A stretch of 64,000 nucleotides of DNA, taken from positions 9,900,140 to 9,964,139 of the forward strand of contig NC_054084.1 of the NCBI RefSeq assembly GCF_017562075.2. Direction: 5' to 3'. The notes under the pieces were generated by a model. That model searched no databases, was not told the DNA's origin, and saw only the letters and a program-made list of their open reading frames with translations. The stretch's first letter is position 1. Each line of letters begins with the position of its first letter. This DNA comes from Anopheles merus (Eukaryota; Arthropoda; Insecta; Diptera; Culicidae). The translations under genes and the position numbers were made by a program. Of the stretch, positions 40,471 through 52,558 are shown one piece after another.

Positions 40471-42264
40471 GCACTCAAGCCCGCACAGCTTCCAGGATGA
40501 TTTTGAAGAAGTGTCATTTTCGTGCGTCCTTTTCCGCTCCCCTCAAACGCTCGATTGTGTTTCCTTTTTTTTATTTCGACCGTGCCGGATTAGCTTTGAT
40601 TTCTTCCCAACAGACATAAACAACAGAGCACCGAAAACCCCTTTTTCCAAGCTCCAACCCTAGCTTGCCGATGGCCATAAAACAGCAACACCGAGCTGAA
40701 TCCATTTGTCCGCAAGGAGAGAGGAGTGAAAGCAAATCAAGGAATTTATATTCCGCCACCGTTTTTACGGTCCCCGGAATTGGAGGCGGAAATAAAAACG
40801 CAAGAAAACACATCACTTTTATGCTCGCTTTACCGACGTGTGCCCGGCGTTCTCGAATTCTCCGATTGCGAGCAGGGCGCTTATGGTGACGATGATGATC
40901 ATTGGCAATGTGGTAACGTGGTCGCTCCATGGATATACGCCCTTTATTTTATTCGTCCAGCATTCCAGCAGCAGCGGCAGCAGCAGCATCATGCGTGGAA
41001 CCATGCGTCAAGGGACCGATTTCGTGGTGATGGGAAAAAGATACTCCGGCAAGTGTTTGACGGAGCGGAAGAGGGGCCGAAAAAAAAACAACAACAACCA
41101 CGGCGACGACGACGGTATCAAACACACCTTCAAACCGTGCAGTCACCGGGAAACCGGGATCTACCTAAAAGAGCCACAACAAGGTACACTAAAAAAAAGA
41201 AAAACGCCATGGTAGTCGAGTCATAAAAACTCATGCTGCGTGATGAAGTGTACGCCTGGTGTGTGGTGCGCTCGTATCGGGATACACACGCGCGTGCAGT
41301 TCCGGGGGGAAAAATCTCAACCTCACAGGCTACCCTTTTTGAGCAGAAATTACTACCACTAACTCCGTTTCCTCGTGCGCTTGCTCCTGGTGCAGGAGGG
41401 TGAAAATATACAAGTGAAAATACGACTCATGGGGGAGAAAAACAAGGATCCACTTGGGTTGGCTTTCTTCCCGGAAGCTGCCCGCCCGGTACAACACACT
41501 GAACGGGAACCGTTTTTTGCTTGTGCAAAAACAGGGGGCCACGCAGGTTGGCAGGTGGAAGTGATTCGAAATCCCATCGAAATCAGTGCAGAAGCGTTTA
41601 AGTTTGAATTTACGACACTGCTGCGTACGCCCAGTGGTGATATAAAATAAATGTGAACAAGCGTCCCCGTTCGTTGCGCTGCCGTACCAGGGCGGACGGG
41701 GTTTTTTTTCGATACTCACGCCATTTAATGCCATTCCGGGGCGGGAGCAGAGCTTTTGGCGCGTCGAACCTGGAATGTTCTGTTTGCTGGTTGCTGGAAC
41801 GAAAGATCGCTAACGTCTCTTCCTTAAAAAACACACACACACTTTCCCGCAAAGCTGATGAGTTTTGGGTAAACTTCTTTGCTGAATGCAAAAATAGAAA
41901 CAATCACGCTTTGGCACAAGCAAAAGACGAGCAAGAAATAAACTGCTTTTCGCAACGGTGCAGCCCTAGTGTGTGCCGAGCAAATGGACAATAAAATGAG
42001 AAAATTGTTTCTCCTCCTCTCCGCACCAACCCATACTCCCTCCTTGCATCCAGCAACAGCAACAGCATGCAGCTGGTCGCGTGTGTATTACCGTATGCAA
42101 ATGGTTCGGAACTGGTTCGATGCACCTGATGACGTTTTTCTTGTTTTGTGGCGCATTTATATTGCCCTCGCCGTGTTTGAGGCCAGGGCTGGATTTGTTT
42201 TGGGGATTTTTGCTGAACGGGGCCAGAAATAAAGACGCTCAACGGTCGGTCGTTTGCGGAGGCG

Positions 42265-42281
42265 GCATGCATGCATGCATG
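42265..42281. repeat. (GCAT)n tetranucleotide repeat
   Basis: Four GCAT units, self-complementary, about 250 bp left of the MITE. Confidence 0.9.
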
Positions 42282-42498
42282 TATAATAAGATTGTGTGAT
42301 TGGGGAAGTGAACTTTTGCTGGCCCGGAAGCGCAGTTCCTATTTTATGGAAGGTTCAATTTTTTTTCTCTTGCGTAAACGTTGTTGGCAGCTCCAGGGCG
42401 GGTTGCAGCTGATGCTTTTAGGGTTTGGTATTGCACAGTAAAATTAAAAAAAAGCCTGCAGGCAAGAAATAATAAAACTGGGATGACATTACAAACAA

Positions 42499-42515
42499 TT
42501 GCCTAACTTTAGGCG
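42499..42515 (+). repeat. Divergent copy of dispersed motif, left of the MITE
   Basis: Reads TTGCCTAACTTTAGGCG, three differences. It lies 17 bp before the TA of the MITE and shares the variant AACTTTAGGC with the inverted copy at 43133. Confidence 0.65.
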
Positions 42516-42534
42516 CTGAATGTTTCAACACTTA

Positions 42535-42990
42535 CAGGGTTTTCGAGGATTATATAGACATGTTCAGCGAGTTGTAGATTCGTTCAGGCATATAATAGAC
42601 TCTTTCAGCGAGATATAGAATTGTTCGGAAGTAGGCGTAGACATGTTCAGCGATTCTGTAGAGCTGTCAGTTGTTTTGTTTACACACTGTGCCGCAGGGT
42701 TCAATTTTTCATTCTTAAAAGTCATAAAAGTAGTTAATAATCATTACCCAAGCTGTTTAATACATAAATTAGTTGGAAAAAGCTTATTTTTTCGAAAACT
42801 GTTTGTTTACCTCCTGATGAGAATGATCCAAGCTGCAGTCCAAGGGGTACGAAAGTGACAGCTCTACAGTATAACCGAACATGTCTACGCCTACTTCCGA
42901 ACAATTCTATATCTCGCTGAAAGAATCTATTATATGCCTGAACGAATCTACAACTCGCTGAACATGTCTATATAATCCTCGAAAACCCTG
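42535..42990. mobile_element. 456-bp MITE with ~136-bp terminal inverted repeats and TA target duplication
   Basis: The element starts CAGGGTTTTCGAGGATTATA and ends with its reverse complement; arms match nearly perfectly for about 110 bp and then with small differences to about 136 bp. TA dinucleotides flank both ends (42533-42534 and 42991-42992), as expected of Tc1/mariner-type elements or other TA-specific families. The central 185 bp is AT-rich without transposase. Each arm is built of about five 20-22 bp modules. Confidence 0.92.
42555..42661 (+). repeat. Five 20-22 bp modules in the left MITE arm
   Basis: Modules of the form TAGACATGTTCAGCGA start at 42555, 42575, 42596, 42616 and 42638, with a final TAG at 42659. 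Spacings are 20, 21, 20, 22 and 21 bp. The right arm carries the same modules reversed. Confidence 0.85.
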
Positions 42991-43132
42991 TAATGTCCTA
43001 GCTGGCATCTGCTATTTTCTAAATTTTGCAATCGATTTTGAGTTAATTGGACTGATTCAAACGTACCAATCTTTCTCGATTAGTGCGTTCCTTAAGAATG
43101 GTTTGCTGAGGACAATAAAAAAAAATCCTTTC

Positions 43133-43149
43133 AGCCTAAAGTTATGCAT
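43133..43149 (-). repeat. Divergent copy of dispersed motif, right of the MITE
   Basis: On the minus strand it reads ATGCATAACTTTAGGCT, four differences from the reference form, two of them shared with the copy at 42499. Confidence 0.5.
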
Positions 43150-43974
43150 ACCGGTCAACAGTATGCCCTTATAATCGCCTCATAAGCTTCTTTTCAAACT
43201 TTATTCATTGCAATTCCTTCTTTTGCGACAATTTTTCATAAAGTTTCAACATCAATACATCATGTAAGAGAATTTGACTTGCATCTTTCACATTCCTTCC
43301 ATTCATTTCCGCAGTAATAACGCCTCAATAAATCAACAGCCCAAAATCTGATGCTAAGAATATGTAAAAAATGATAAATCTCTTCCCCTTAAAAGTCTCC
43401 AAAACAACGACCCGTTGGGCCCATGTTCCGCCATTTATTTAACTTGCCTCACGTAGCTAGTCAATCCCGCCGCCGAGAGACAGCCGCATCAATTCGATAA
43501 TTTTGTTACATCCTGCAGGGCTCTGCTTCACTTACGAGAGGCCCTTTCCTTCCCTGTAGCAGTTTACGCTTCCCGCACAGGGGAGAGCGGGTGACTGAGG
43601 AAGAAACTCACATTTTACCGAAACCGTGTGATGATGATAATCTGCCGCATTACAGTGTTCCTTTCTGATTGACTCACACTCCACCGTGCGGCACGAAAAA
43701 TTCAGCACGGGACTTCCCTGTTGGAAATCCTGTTGAATTTTCCCTCCTGACCTAGATTTGCTGCTTATTTCAACGGGATGAGGGCTTCATCTTCTCTCTT
43801 CCACCGACATTTTCAGCGCTTTCCGGGCTGCCGTTTGGCTACGTCTGGTATGTCAAGCACCGAGCGCCGTTGAAATCTGACACGTCGTGCAGCAACACAG
43901 CCAACGGATGCGATGCCCGTATGACAGCGAACAAAGACAAGGAAGCAAGCGCGCTCGAAACAATGAAGCAAGCG

Positions 43975-43996
43975 AAGAGAGAGAGAGAGAGAGAGG
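43975..43996. repeat. (GA)n microsatellite
   Basis: About ten GA units, uninterrupted. Confidence 0.95.
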
Positions 43997-45150
43997 GAAA
44001 CAAAAAAATGGGGAAAACAATTGCACTCATTTAAATTTTTCCACTTTTCGTGCGATTTTCCCAACCCTCCTGCTCCTGCTGCTGCTTCACTAAGTATGCC
44101 CGGGATTTACTTTTTCCGCCGCTTTCCTTCCTTCCTTTGCCGCCACACAGTGTGCTAATAGCGCGCACTCAAACGCGGCCCCGGTGTATGGCTTCGGTAT
44201 GCCCAGGGATTGTCAGTTCACTTTTGTGCGCCCACTAAGTGGCCCGGCATCGACTTCGTCCGCTCGGGATCACTGTCAGACGCTTGCAGGCTTTTCCGGC
44301 CTCGTTCGCCGTAAGTGAGCTGGGCAATAAAGCTAAGCCCCTTGCTGCCACTTGCCACTTGCCGAGGGGTTTAAGTGACTGAACGGAAAATAAATAAAAA
44401 AGGATAAAGCCTGCCGTAACAGACCAAAAACAGAAAGAAAGAAAGCAAGCTTGCAGTATCGGTGCTTTTGTCGGTTTACCGTCGTTTGGTGGACGGTTTG
44501 CTTTGGACGGTTTACTTCCGTCAAAACCGCGATGCAAAAGGGAAGGAGACTGCGCTGTGGAATCTCATCACTTCATTACGCTCATTTGCAGTTAATTTCG
44601 ACCCGCCTCGAAGCCCCCACCCGAGCGGGATTTGGAAGTTGGCAGCCACTTTCGGAGGGAAGCGATACAATATTGATGAAAAGACAATTTACCACAATGC
44701 TTTAAGCGGGGAAGCGGATTTCTTTTAAAGCAGTCTGCGTCTTTTAAGGAATCTTTCCGCCCTACCCGTTTTTTAAGACTGTCTATGCTCGGCTTTAATT
44801 CGGGCACTCTGCCAGATTAATCCGCTCTTCCGACACAAAGCCTCACTGCCAGCTAATGCAACCGCTCGCATGCCAACCCGCACAGATACACACATGAATA
44901 GTTAACGCGAATGGGTTTAAAATAAATTAAAATTTACCATCCGCAAGCGCAGCGTGTACCCGTCAACCATGCAACAAGCGTCGCAGGCTAATAATGGCGT
45001 GGCTGTGCTTTTCTTAGCAAAAAAGCCCCCACTCCTGCTGCCTGCCGGCGTTGGGTAGGAAAAGCAATTTTCCACTGCTTACTTTTCCTAGCAAAAGGGT
45101 GCTTTACAAGCTTAATGCCATTTCGCTGTTCATTATTTCAGCATGCGAGG

Positions 45151-45170
45151 TGTGTGTGTGTGTGTGTGTG
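45151..45170. repeat. (TG)10 microsatellite
   Basis: Uninterrupted TG run flanked on both sides by GCGAGG, a small direct duplication. Confidence 0.95.
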
Positions 45171-46864
45171 CGAGGTGCCTCAACAAGCGTGATATATCTT
45201 CATAAAGCAGTTGCTAGGAAACTGTTGGGGTTTTGTCTCTAGTGTCGGTGTGTGTGTTTTGTGTGTCCCGTACACAACCCACCACAGACTGTAATTTATA
45301 AAGACATCAAAAATGAAAAGCTCTCGGGATTTTAGCGTATGCTCCGGTGTGAATGACACGCACACAGAATAAGATAATCATTCTTAATATTCTTCTTTTA
45401 CGAAACATGGTTTGGTGTATTAAAAAAGTTGTTACTTAAAGCAACAACGCAAAGGATATTCATAAATAATTGCAGAAAGCTTCCATAAAACTTCACACAA
45501 GCAAGTGGGCATAAATCATTCATAACGGGAGCAGTGATTAATGCTGGCCACCTTTTATTCGGAAAACTTCCCGAATGAAATGGAAATGTTTCAGCCCGAG
45601 GTTTTTTTTTTTTTTTAAATCCACTCCCCTAGCGAACCCACACACACCCACTAATGATGTTAACGCGGCGCGAAAGCGTGGGCTAGTGGACGATATTTAA
45701 TTTGCAATAATTAATTAATAAATCACGCACAGCAAATCCAGCACAGAATGGGGCCACCGGCTGCATTCGTTTGATCCTGCCCAGCGTCTGAAATGTATAA
45801 ATACATGTATAAACATTTGATGTTTACTGAGCTCTTAACAAGCTCCAACAACACGCTGCACGGGACTGTTGCTGTCATAGTGGAAGAGGAAGTGAAGCTT
45901 AAAAAAGCAACGAATAATGTTGTCCTTTTTTTGGTGCATTATCGATGACATCGATCCGAAATAGAATGTTGATTTTCCTATAATACTTTGATTTGCGCGA
46001 CTGTTGCTGCTGTTTAAATACGGTCGCCTAATTACTGCTGTTTGACAAGCACGCCCCATATGGGCAACACATTAGCCGGGTATTAACCAGCGCACACATA
46101 ATACCGACCATTTGTTTGATATTTCCTATCAAAGTCAGATCAAATCCCTGTCAAACACCACCTAAAAAAAGGGCGGGCGCTGGGAGCAATAAGGACATGA
46201 AAACATATTTGGTTTCATAATGAGCGATGAGGGTAAAAATTAAGCGTTAAATATTGATTCTTCCTGGCGCTTTGGGGCGGGGACTGTTCGATTCGAATGC
46301 AGCGAGTTGATTTTCAATTATGCGTATTTGCCCCTGTGCGCCATGATGCAATCGTTCGCGGGTGTTTTTGCTGCGTTGTTTCCACCAAACGTGTCATGTT
46401 CGTTCCATCAAAGTGCAAAAGTGCACTTCAAAATGCAAATGATGCCAATCGTCGCTGGCAAAAAGTGTGCACCGTGTTGCGGTCAAACCCCGGGTGGTGG
46501 ATGATGGTGGTCGGTGCCGAAATAATGGTGTCAAAATTGAATCGTTATTTAAACGTGCAATATTGAAAACGTCACGTCCCTGACTGGGCTGGACTGGGCT
46601 TCGAGTTCGACGGAATGTTCGGCGAGGGCTAATTTTGTACAATTGGTTCGGACATATTTCACGCACGCGGGTAATCGGTTTAAAATGTTTTTCATGTTTT
46701 CCCCGTTTCCCTCTGTTGGTGAATTGTAACTGTGTTCTTGAAGTTTCAATAATGAACGATACATTTATGAAACAGTCAACAGTCATTTGAACTTCAATTC
46801 AAGCTCTTGTCAAAAGCGGTACAAATGTATAGTTAAAGTTTCAAACAATCTACGTAAAACAATC

Positions 46865-46881
46865 AGCCTATAGGTATGCAA
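46865..46881 (-). repeat. Divergent copy of dispersed motif
   Basis: On the minus strand it reads TTGCATACCTATAGGCT, three differences. Single copy in AT-rich DNA. Confidence 0.6.
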
Positions 46882-47742
46882 TCCACCTGTCGAAAGAGTC
46901 ATTTTAAGCCAACTATATATTAATGTACATTACTTTGAATTTTGTTCGTCGTTATACTTTCTTCCTATATACTTATTTGAGTCAGCATAGTACTGCAATT
47001 CTCATGCAATCTTAAACAAGATTATATTTTCCGAACGGAATATCCCACAGTGGAAACTACCCATCCTCAAAAATGTACCGAAATCCTAAACAATCACTTT
47101 CAGAGAGGTTCCATCATCACTATCTTGTTTCATTACACAATGAACCAACACTACAAAGAACGCCACTATCCGAGCGATCATAATGCTCTGGGAAGAATGT
47201 GGCGCTGCCCATCGCACGCACAGCATGATCTTCTTCACTTGCCGGACCGTTGATAAGATGCATCACATTTGTTTGTATGCGTTCCACAATGCGGTAAGTA
47301 GAGAAATGCCCATTTAGAAGGTTCGTCGGTACGCCGAAACGGATCACTCAGTCGCTTGCTGGACGCAGGCCGCACTCAAGTTCTAGTCAGCTGATGCTAG
47401 TGTGATATTGCGATCGCGAGTAAACTTTCAATTCCTCACCAAAACCAGACTTAACCAACCGAATCCTAGAAGTATCGGATGACAAACGAAAGAGCTCACG
47501 TCGAGCATCGCCGCGTGGATGTGAAATGATTTTGGTTTTATCTCAAAGACCAGGCTTATCTGTGTTTGTACCGGCTGTCCGGCGTTTATCTTGCTGTCAG
47601 AAGATTTAGATGCAATTAATGTGCTCCCTTCCCGTGCAAAGCTGCAACAATTGTGGAGCGCTACCGACGAGGCGTTCAGTTCCATTGTAGTGCTCTGCTC
47701 GCAAGTAACCTTCCGCGGAAGGCGCTGGATGGTTAGTGCAGT

Positions 47743-48387
47743 CAGTGTGTAGAACCGTGAAGAGAAGTGATCTTTGGATAGTGATTTTTGGAAAAAAAAT
47801 TGTAAGTGTCACAGTGAGACAGTTGAATGTTTAAGTTCTCGTTTGCCTCTGTCCTTGACCTAAATTGCAACCCAATAAAACGGACTTGAGTCTTCTATTG
47901 CGATACCAAGTACCAGCTTGCACGCGCACAAATTAAGCTCAATTACCACACCACGCGTTAAGATACCGTGCCACAGCTCGGCAGTCCCGTGCGACTAATT
48001 CCGGTAACGTGCCGTCCGTTATTCTGCGCCAGCACTATCAATTGTGTGCTAAAAATAAACCAACAACCACCACGGATGATGATCCGCACTGATCCGGGGC
48101 ACTTGATCCGCTCTGATTTATGGCAGTGACAACGCAAATCGTTGCTAGGTAGACACGAGCGCGCGCGCGCGCGCGCGTTCGCGCACTTGTGATATCTACC
48201 CAGCGGGCATTTGTTTTTGATCGGAACAACACGGTAGCACATGCCGACTACGTCACGTTTCTCTGTAAACATTTACCATCACGCCACCGTGGGCGGAAAA
48301 CAGCCACTGCTTCCGGGAGTAATGCTTGATCTTGATTTTCTCATTTTGATTTTACTGTATGTAGTGATCTAAAGGAAGTAGTTTGCA
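47743..48387 (+). promoter_or_regulatory. Candidate transcription start, 5' UTR exon and 5' UTR intron of the SLC5 gene
   Basis: An arthropod initiator-like TCAGTG occurs at about 47742-47747 with no obvious TATA box upstream. About 55 bp later a consensus donor GTAAGT begins near 47802. A plausible acceptor follows a T-rich tract ending TGTATGTAG near 48363, about 25 bp before the coding ATG. The arrangement would give a short non-coding first exon and an intron of about 0.5 kb. This is inference from short signals only; the transcript could start elsewhere, for example upstream near 47350. Confidence 0.3.
48159..48178. repeat. (GC)n alternating tract
   Basis: An uninterrupted run of about ten GC dinucleotides lies about 210 bp before the SLC5 start codon, inside the candidate 5' UTR intron, and is followed by TTCGCGCAC. 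Such alternating purine-pyrimidine runs can adopt left-handed DNA and are length-unstable. Confidence 0.9.
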
Positions 48388-50653
48388 ATGGACGAGGAGA
48401 CAATCTTGCTGGAGGACTCTAGCGTAGAGCTGGCTAGCGTCTCCAACATCGAGAGTACAACTGCACCACCTTCCACCTTCAGCCCAGTAACGATCGTTAC
48501 ACAGATTATTACCGAAACTACCAAGCTATTGATCGATTCGACGACCCAGAGTACGTCTACGGCCGTTTCTTCTACGACCGGCACACCAAGCACAGCAGCC
48601 ATGGAAACTTCGACGATCACGCCTGAAACTACCGTAACGGATACGTCCACCGTCGCCGCAACCGAAAGTATCCTAGCGACCAGCACAATGTCTACCATAA
48701 CGGAGGCATTGCTGTTCTCCTGGTTTGACTACACGATCTTCGCACTGCTACTACTTCTTTCCACCTTCATCGGTGTGTACTTTGGCTTTCTGTCCAAGAT
48801 CAAGCAGAACAACAAGAAGGAATATCTGCTCGGGGGTAAAACGATGAACAAATTCCCAGTATCAGCTTCCCTTATTGCAAGGTTAGTAGAACTGCCCCAG
48901 CATGCATAGGATCCTGTTAATGTTAAGCTCTCTACTTCTCCTCACAGTCACGTATCCGGGATTACAATGCTGGGAGTGCCTTCGGAGATGTACAGCCACG
49001 GAACGCAGTACTGGATGTTCATCATTCCTGCCTTTACGGTACGGCAACTCGGATACTTGGGAAAGATCCTAAAAGCAAACTAACCTTGTGTTGCCCGTTT
49101 TGGACAGGTTGCACTCCTGATGAGAACGATCTATCTGCCAGTGTTCTACGATCTGCAGGTAACGTCCGCCTTCACCTATCTCGAGCTGCGCTTCGACAAG
49201 TTCGTCCGTTCCGCGGCAAGTCTGGTGTACGCGCTGCAGTGCATCATCTACATCCCGATCGTGATCTACGTGCCGGCGCTTGCCTTCAGCCAGGTGACGG
49301 GCGTTAATCTTCACGTCATAACACCGATCATCTGTGTGATCTGCATCTTCTACACCACGGTCGGTGGACTGCGGGCTGTCGTGTGGACCGATACGCTACA
49401 GTTTGTGCTGATGATTGGAGCGTGCATTGCGGTGATTGTGCTGGGCATTAGCTCGGTCGGAGGGTTCATGGAGGTGTGGGAAGCCGCTGACCGTGGAAAG
49501 CGCCTCATCTTCTTCAAGTAAGAATATCCTGGACATTGGAAATTTATCATAAAGATACAAAACATGTTATTTCTTTCTTCTCTGAAACAGTATGGACCCT
49601 AACCCATTCGTTCGAACATCGTTCTGGACGGTCTGCTTAGGTCTGACGACCCTCTGGGTCTCCAACCTTGCAGTGAACCAGGGCTGCGTACAGCGCTTCC
49701 TAGCTGTGCCCGACCTCCGGGTGGCCAAAAACTCACTCATCATCTTCACCGCCGGACTGATTTTCGTCAAGAGCTGCTCGTGCTTCATCGGCCTGCTCAT
49801 CTACGCCAAGTACGAGACGTGCGATCCTTACTCCACGCACAAGATCACCAAGATCGATCAAATCCTACCGTACTACATCATGGACGTTGGTAGCAAGATT
49901 CCCGGCCTACCCGGGCTGTTCGTGTCCGGTATCTTCTCCGCTGCCCTGTCGACGATGTCCTCCGTGCTGAACACGCTAGCAGGTACGATCTACGAAGACT
50001 TCATCCACCACCGGATGCCGAATGCAAGCGAGAAGAAGGCCAGCAACATCATGAAGATGCTGGTTGTGGTGTTGGGTTTTCTGGTGCTCGGGCTGGTGTT
50101 CGTGGCCGAACGGATGGGACAGGTGATGCACATTGCCATCTCGTCCTCCGGTGTCACTTCCGGTACGATGTTGGGCATGTTCACGGCCGGTATGATATCG
50201 CGGCGCATGAACACGAAGGGTATCATCAGTGCAGCCGTTGTGTCGATGGTGCTCACGGGCACGATCATGACCGGAGCTCAGCTTAATCCTAAACCTCCAA
50301 TGCTTCCGCTACGCACGGATGGATGTGACGCTGGTGTTATCGCTAATGTAACCTCCATTTTGAGCAGCACGGTCCCGGAGACGGTCGAAGCTGACACTAT
50401 TCCATTCATCTTTAAGCTAAGCTTTATGCACTACTCGCTTTTGGGATTGATTAGCTTCTTCGTGGTCGCGTTCGTGGTGAGTGAACTGACCGGTGGCGGT
50501 GACATCAGTGACGAGCGGTTATTGGCACCGTTCCGGCGCAGCCCGGAAAAGCTCGAGAAGGAAATGACACTGTTGAAGCACAACATCAAGTACGAGGAGA
50601 TCGATATGGCGCTGAAGGAGCTACAGAAACCGTCGGATTTGGAAAAGAAATAA
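48388..50653 (+). CDS. SLC5-family sodium/solute symporter (sodium-coupled monocarboxylate or multivitamin transporter-like), 4 exons
   Basis: A complete spliced gene. Coding exons are 48388-48881, 48948-49038, 49108-49517 and 49591-50653; introns are 66, 69 and 73 bp, all GT-AG, and the phases join into 685 residues. Residues 1 to about 108 are Ser/Thr-rich and probably extracellular. The first membrane segment is about 113-134, followed by the SLC5-type stretch KEYLLGGKTM near 144-153. Exon 3 carries GGLRAVVWTDTLQ at about 281-293, the signature region of the sodium:solute symporter family (LeuT-like fold). Exon 4 supplies many further membrane helices and a charged, cytosol-like tail. Known from the family: such proteins couple sodium influx to uptake of lactate, short-chain acids, iodide or vitamins. 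The substrate here cannot be read from the sequence. The start was chosen because it is the first ATG in the open frame after a likely 5' UTR acceptor. A poly(A) signal lies 40 bp past the stop. Neighbour: the Spaetzle-like gene, convergent. Confidence 0.93.
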
Positions 50654-50692
50654 ATTCTAAATATAGGGTCAAGCTGCAGCAATGTTAGAGTA

Positions 50693-50698
50693 AATAAA
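50693..50698 (+). terminator. Poly(A) signal AATAAA of the SLC5 gene
   Basis: A canonical AATAAA hexamer lies 40 bp after the TAA stop codon, followed within 30 bp by T-rich sequence. It is the natural 3' end signal for this short 3' UTR. Confidence 0.75.
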
Positions 50699-52558
50699 GC
50701 TAGCAAAATGGTACGTTAATTCATTGTAATTCATTTCCTCTCAGACTTTTGCATTATTTATTCCATTTTTTTCGTAAAAGTGTTTTCTTTTTTCATCTCA
50801 TCACTAAATGTAAATAATTTACACATTGCTTGTCGTTCATATTTTTATTTCAAAACTTTACCCACTTCGGTCGCATCTCTTAGCTCATATTTTATTTGAA
50901 TTTTCCTTCCCCATCGGTGTCGATGTTCGCTCAAACTTTCCCGGTGACGAGTTCCGTACGCCGACGTCGAGCTACTTATTATTCTCTGCGAGCATCTTGT
51001 CTTGTTATTCGCCCACGGTTTCCCAAACGTCCTTTTCTTCGGCCCTCCCCCCCAGCATGCCTTAGGTGTCCATTTTCCCTTTGGCCGGGGCTGGTGCGCC
51101 TCCCAGCAAAGCTTCCAAACGGTCGGGGGGACTTTCCCGGGCTCACGTTGCTCACGTTCGTAAAATTGTACATTCACAGCACATAAGTCATTTTGGCATT
51201 TTTTGTGTTCATTGCGTTTCGTTTTTCGCATTCCTGCCTGTTTTTCCTTCGGGAGCGTGGAGAAGGAAAACAGGGGGGGGAAATGTATAAAGCGCTGGTA
51301 CGAACAATACGTGGTGCAGTTCGTAAACTCGAAAGCCATCACGGACGCGTAAGCGCAAGTAAACTTTCAACCCATTCGATGCTGTCGCGTAGCCCAGAAG
51401 GGGGATGTTTTGAGTTATTTTTGTCTGAAACGGAATGAAAAGTGTCTGTTGGTGTTTTTTTACGCCAAAAAAGAAATATTTTTATTTTGTTTTTTTTTTT
51501 TTTTTTGCGAAGAATACAACTTCAAGTCCAAAATCGTTCTAATGCAACAATATTTAATATATTAAACGCCATACTTACTTCCTTTAAGCTGCTTCAATGT
51601 CCTTATCGTCCTACCCTCAACACACAAACCATTTCTACACCCAATGCCACACCTAACGCCAGAAAATTCTTGCTTCGATCGAAGAAAAGTGAAATGCCGT
51701 CTCGTTCGTCCGTTTTTTCCTGCTAACCACGACAAAATCGATGATGAACTTGAAGTTGAGAAATGGTCACATCCTAGCGACTTTCCTTCGTTACTGTTGC
51801 CTCTTCTCTTCTTTCTTTCTTAAGACTCTCACCCATAAACATCTTAAGGTTTTAAGATTTTTCCGTAACCATTCCGCTACAGTAACAGCTTTCAGCCGTG
51901 CCTGCTTCCAGCAGGACTTATTTCGAATTCAAACACGCTCATCATCAAACATCATTCATTTTCGTTGAGAACGAACCGTTCTCTAACTCCAGCCCCCTTC
52001 ACTCATCGCTCGGCAATTTTCCAACTGACGAGGATCGATGGATTTTCCTGCCCTCGCCAAACGCAACGATGCGTGCATCCGAAGCGACCGTGCGCACTGA
52101 CTTCCTCCTCCGGAGCGGAGAGAGAGAGAGAAAGCGAAAAAAGAAGCATCCACCCACACACACAACAGGACACAAACATTCAGACACGCAACAGCCGAAC
52201 CGAACAAAAATAATATTTATGCAGTGAAACAGACAACGGCCGGAAACCATTCAATGGTCGCCAAAAATGGTTGCCAGCTCTTCTTCTGCCATGCAGACAT
52301 TCCAGCTTTAGCTGCAAAAGTGCGTTCCATTTTTCCTGGGGACGAGCGGCTTTCTATATTCGTGTACCCGCCGCTCACTGCTCTGCATTGACAAATGATG
52401 TTTCTATGCTAATGTGGGTGCCAAGAGAGGGAGGGTGTATTGGTTGGGGAATTTAGACGCAACACCGTTTCATTGTGTTGGACGAAATGGCTTTAAGGTA
52501 TGCGTTTTATTTGAATGTAAATATTGTATTACAATTTAAGAATGGAAACGGTTTTGTA

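Larger units (their letters stand above)
33001..47742. other. Non-coding region upstream of the SLC5 gene
   Basis: No coding exon can be supported. It holds the densest set of 17-bp motifs (35641, 38119, 38177, 39697, 42499, 43133, 46865), the MITE at 42535-42990, the longest microsatellite (40413-40467), and a GA run (43975-43996). A weak promoter-like segment with a donor is noted near 33803-33913. Confidence 0.6.

Noticed and set aside
42643..42858. 71-codon frame inside the MITE
   Set aside because: It runs from the inverted repeat into AT-rich filler, has no transposase features, and is explained by the element's structure.
35641..43149. Telomere-like TTAGGC in the 17-bp motif
   Set aside because: Only a single TTAGGC per motif and no tandem array; insect telomere repeats do not have this form.
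1..47700. Many open frames of 60-180 codons on both strands
   Set aside because: They overlap each other on opposite strands, end at random stops, contain low-complexity translations of simple repeats, and show no domain or splice structure I recognise.
48369..48698. Minus-strand frame of 109 codons
   Set aside because: It is the antisense shadow of the Ser/Thr-rich first exon of the SLC5 gene.
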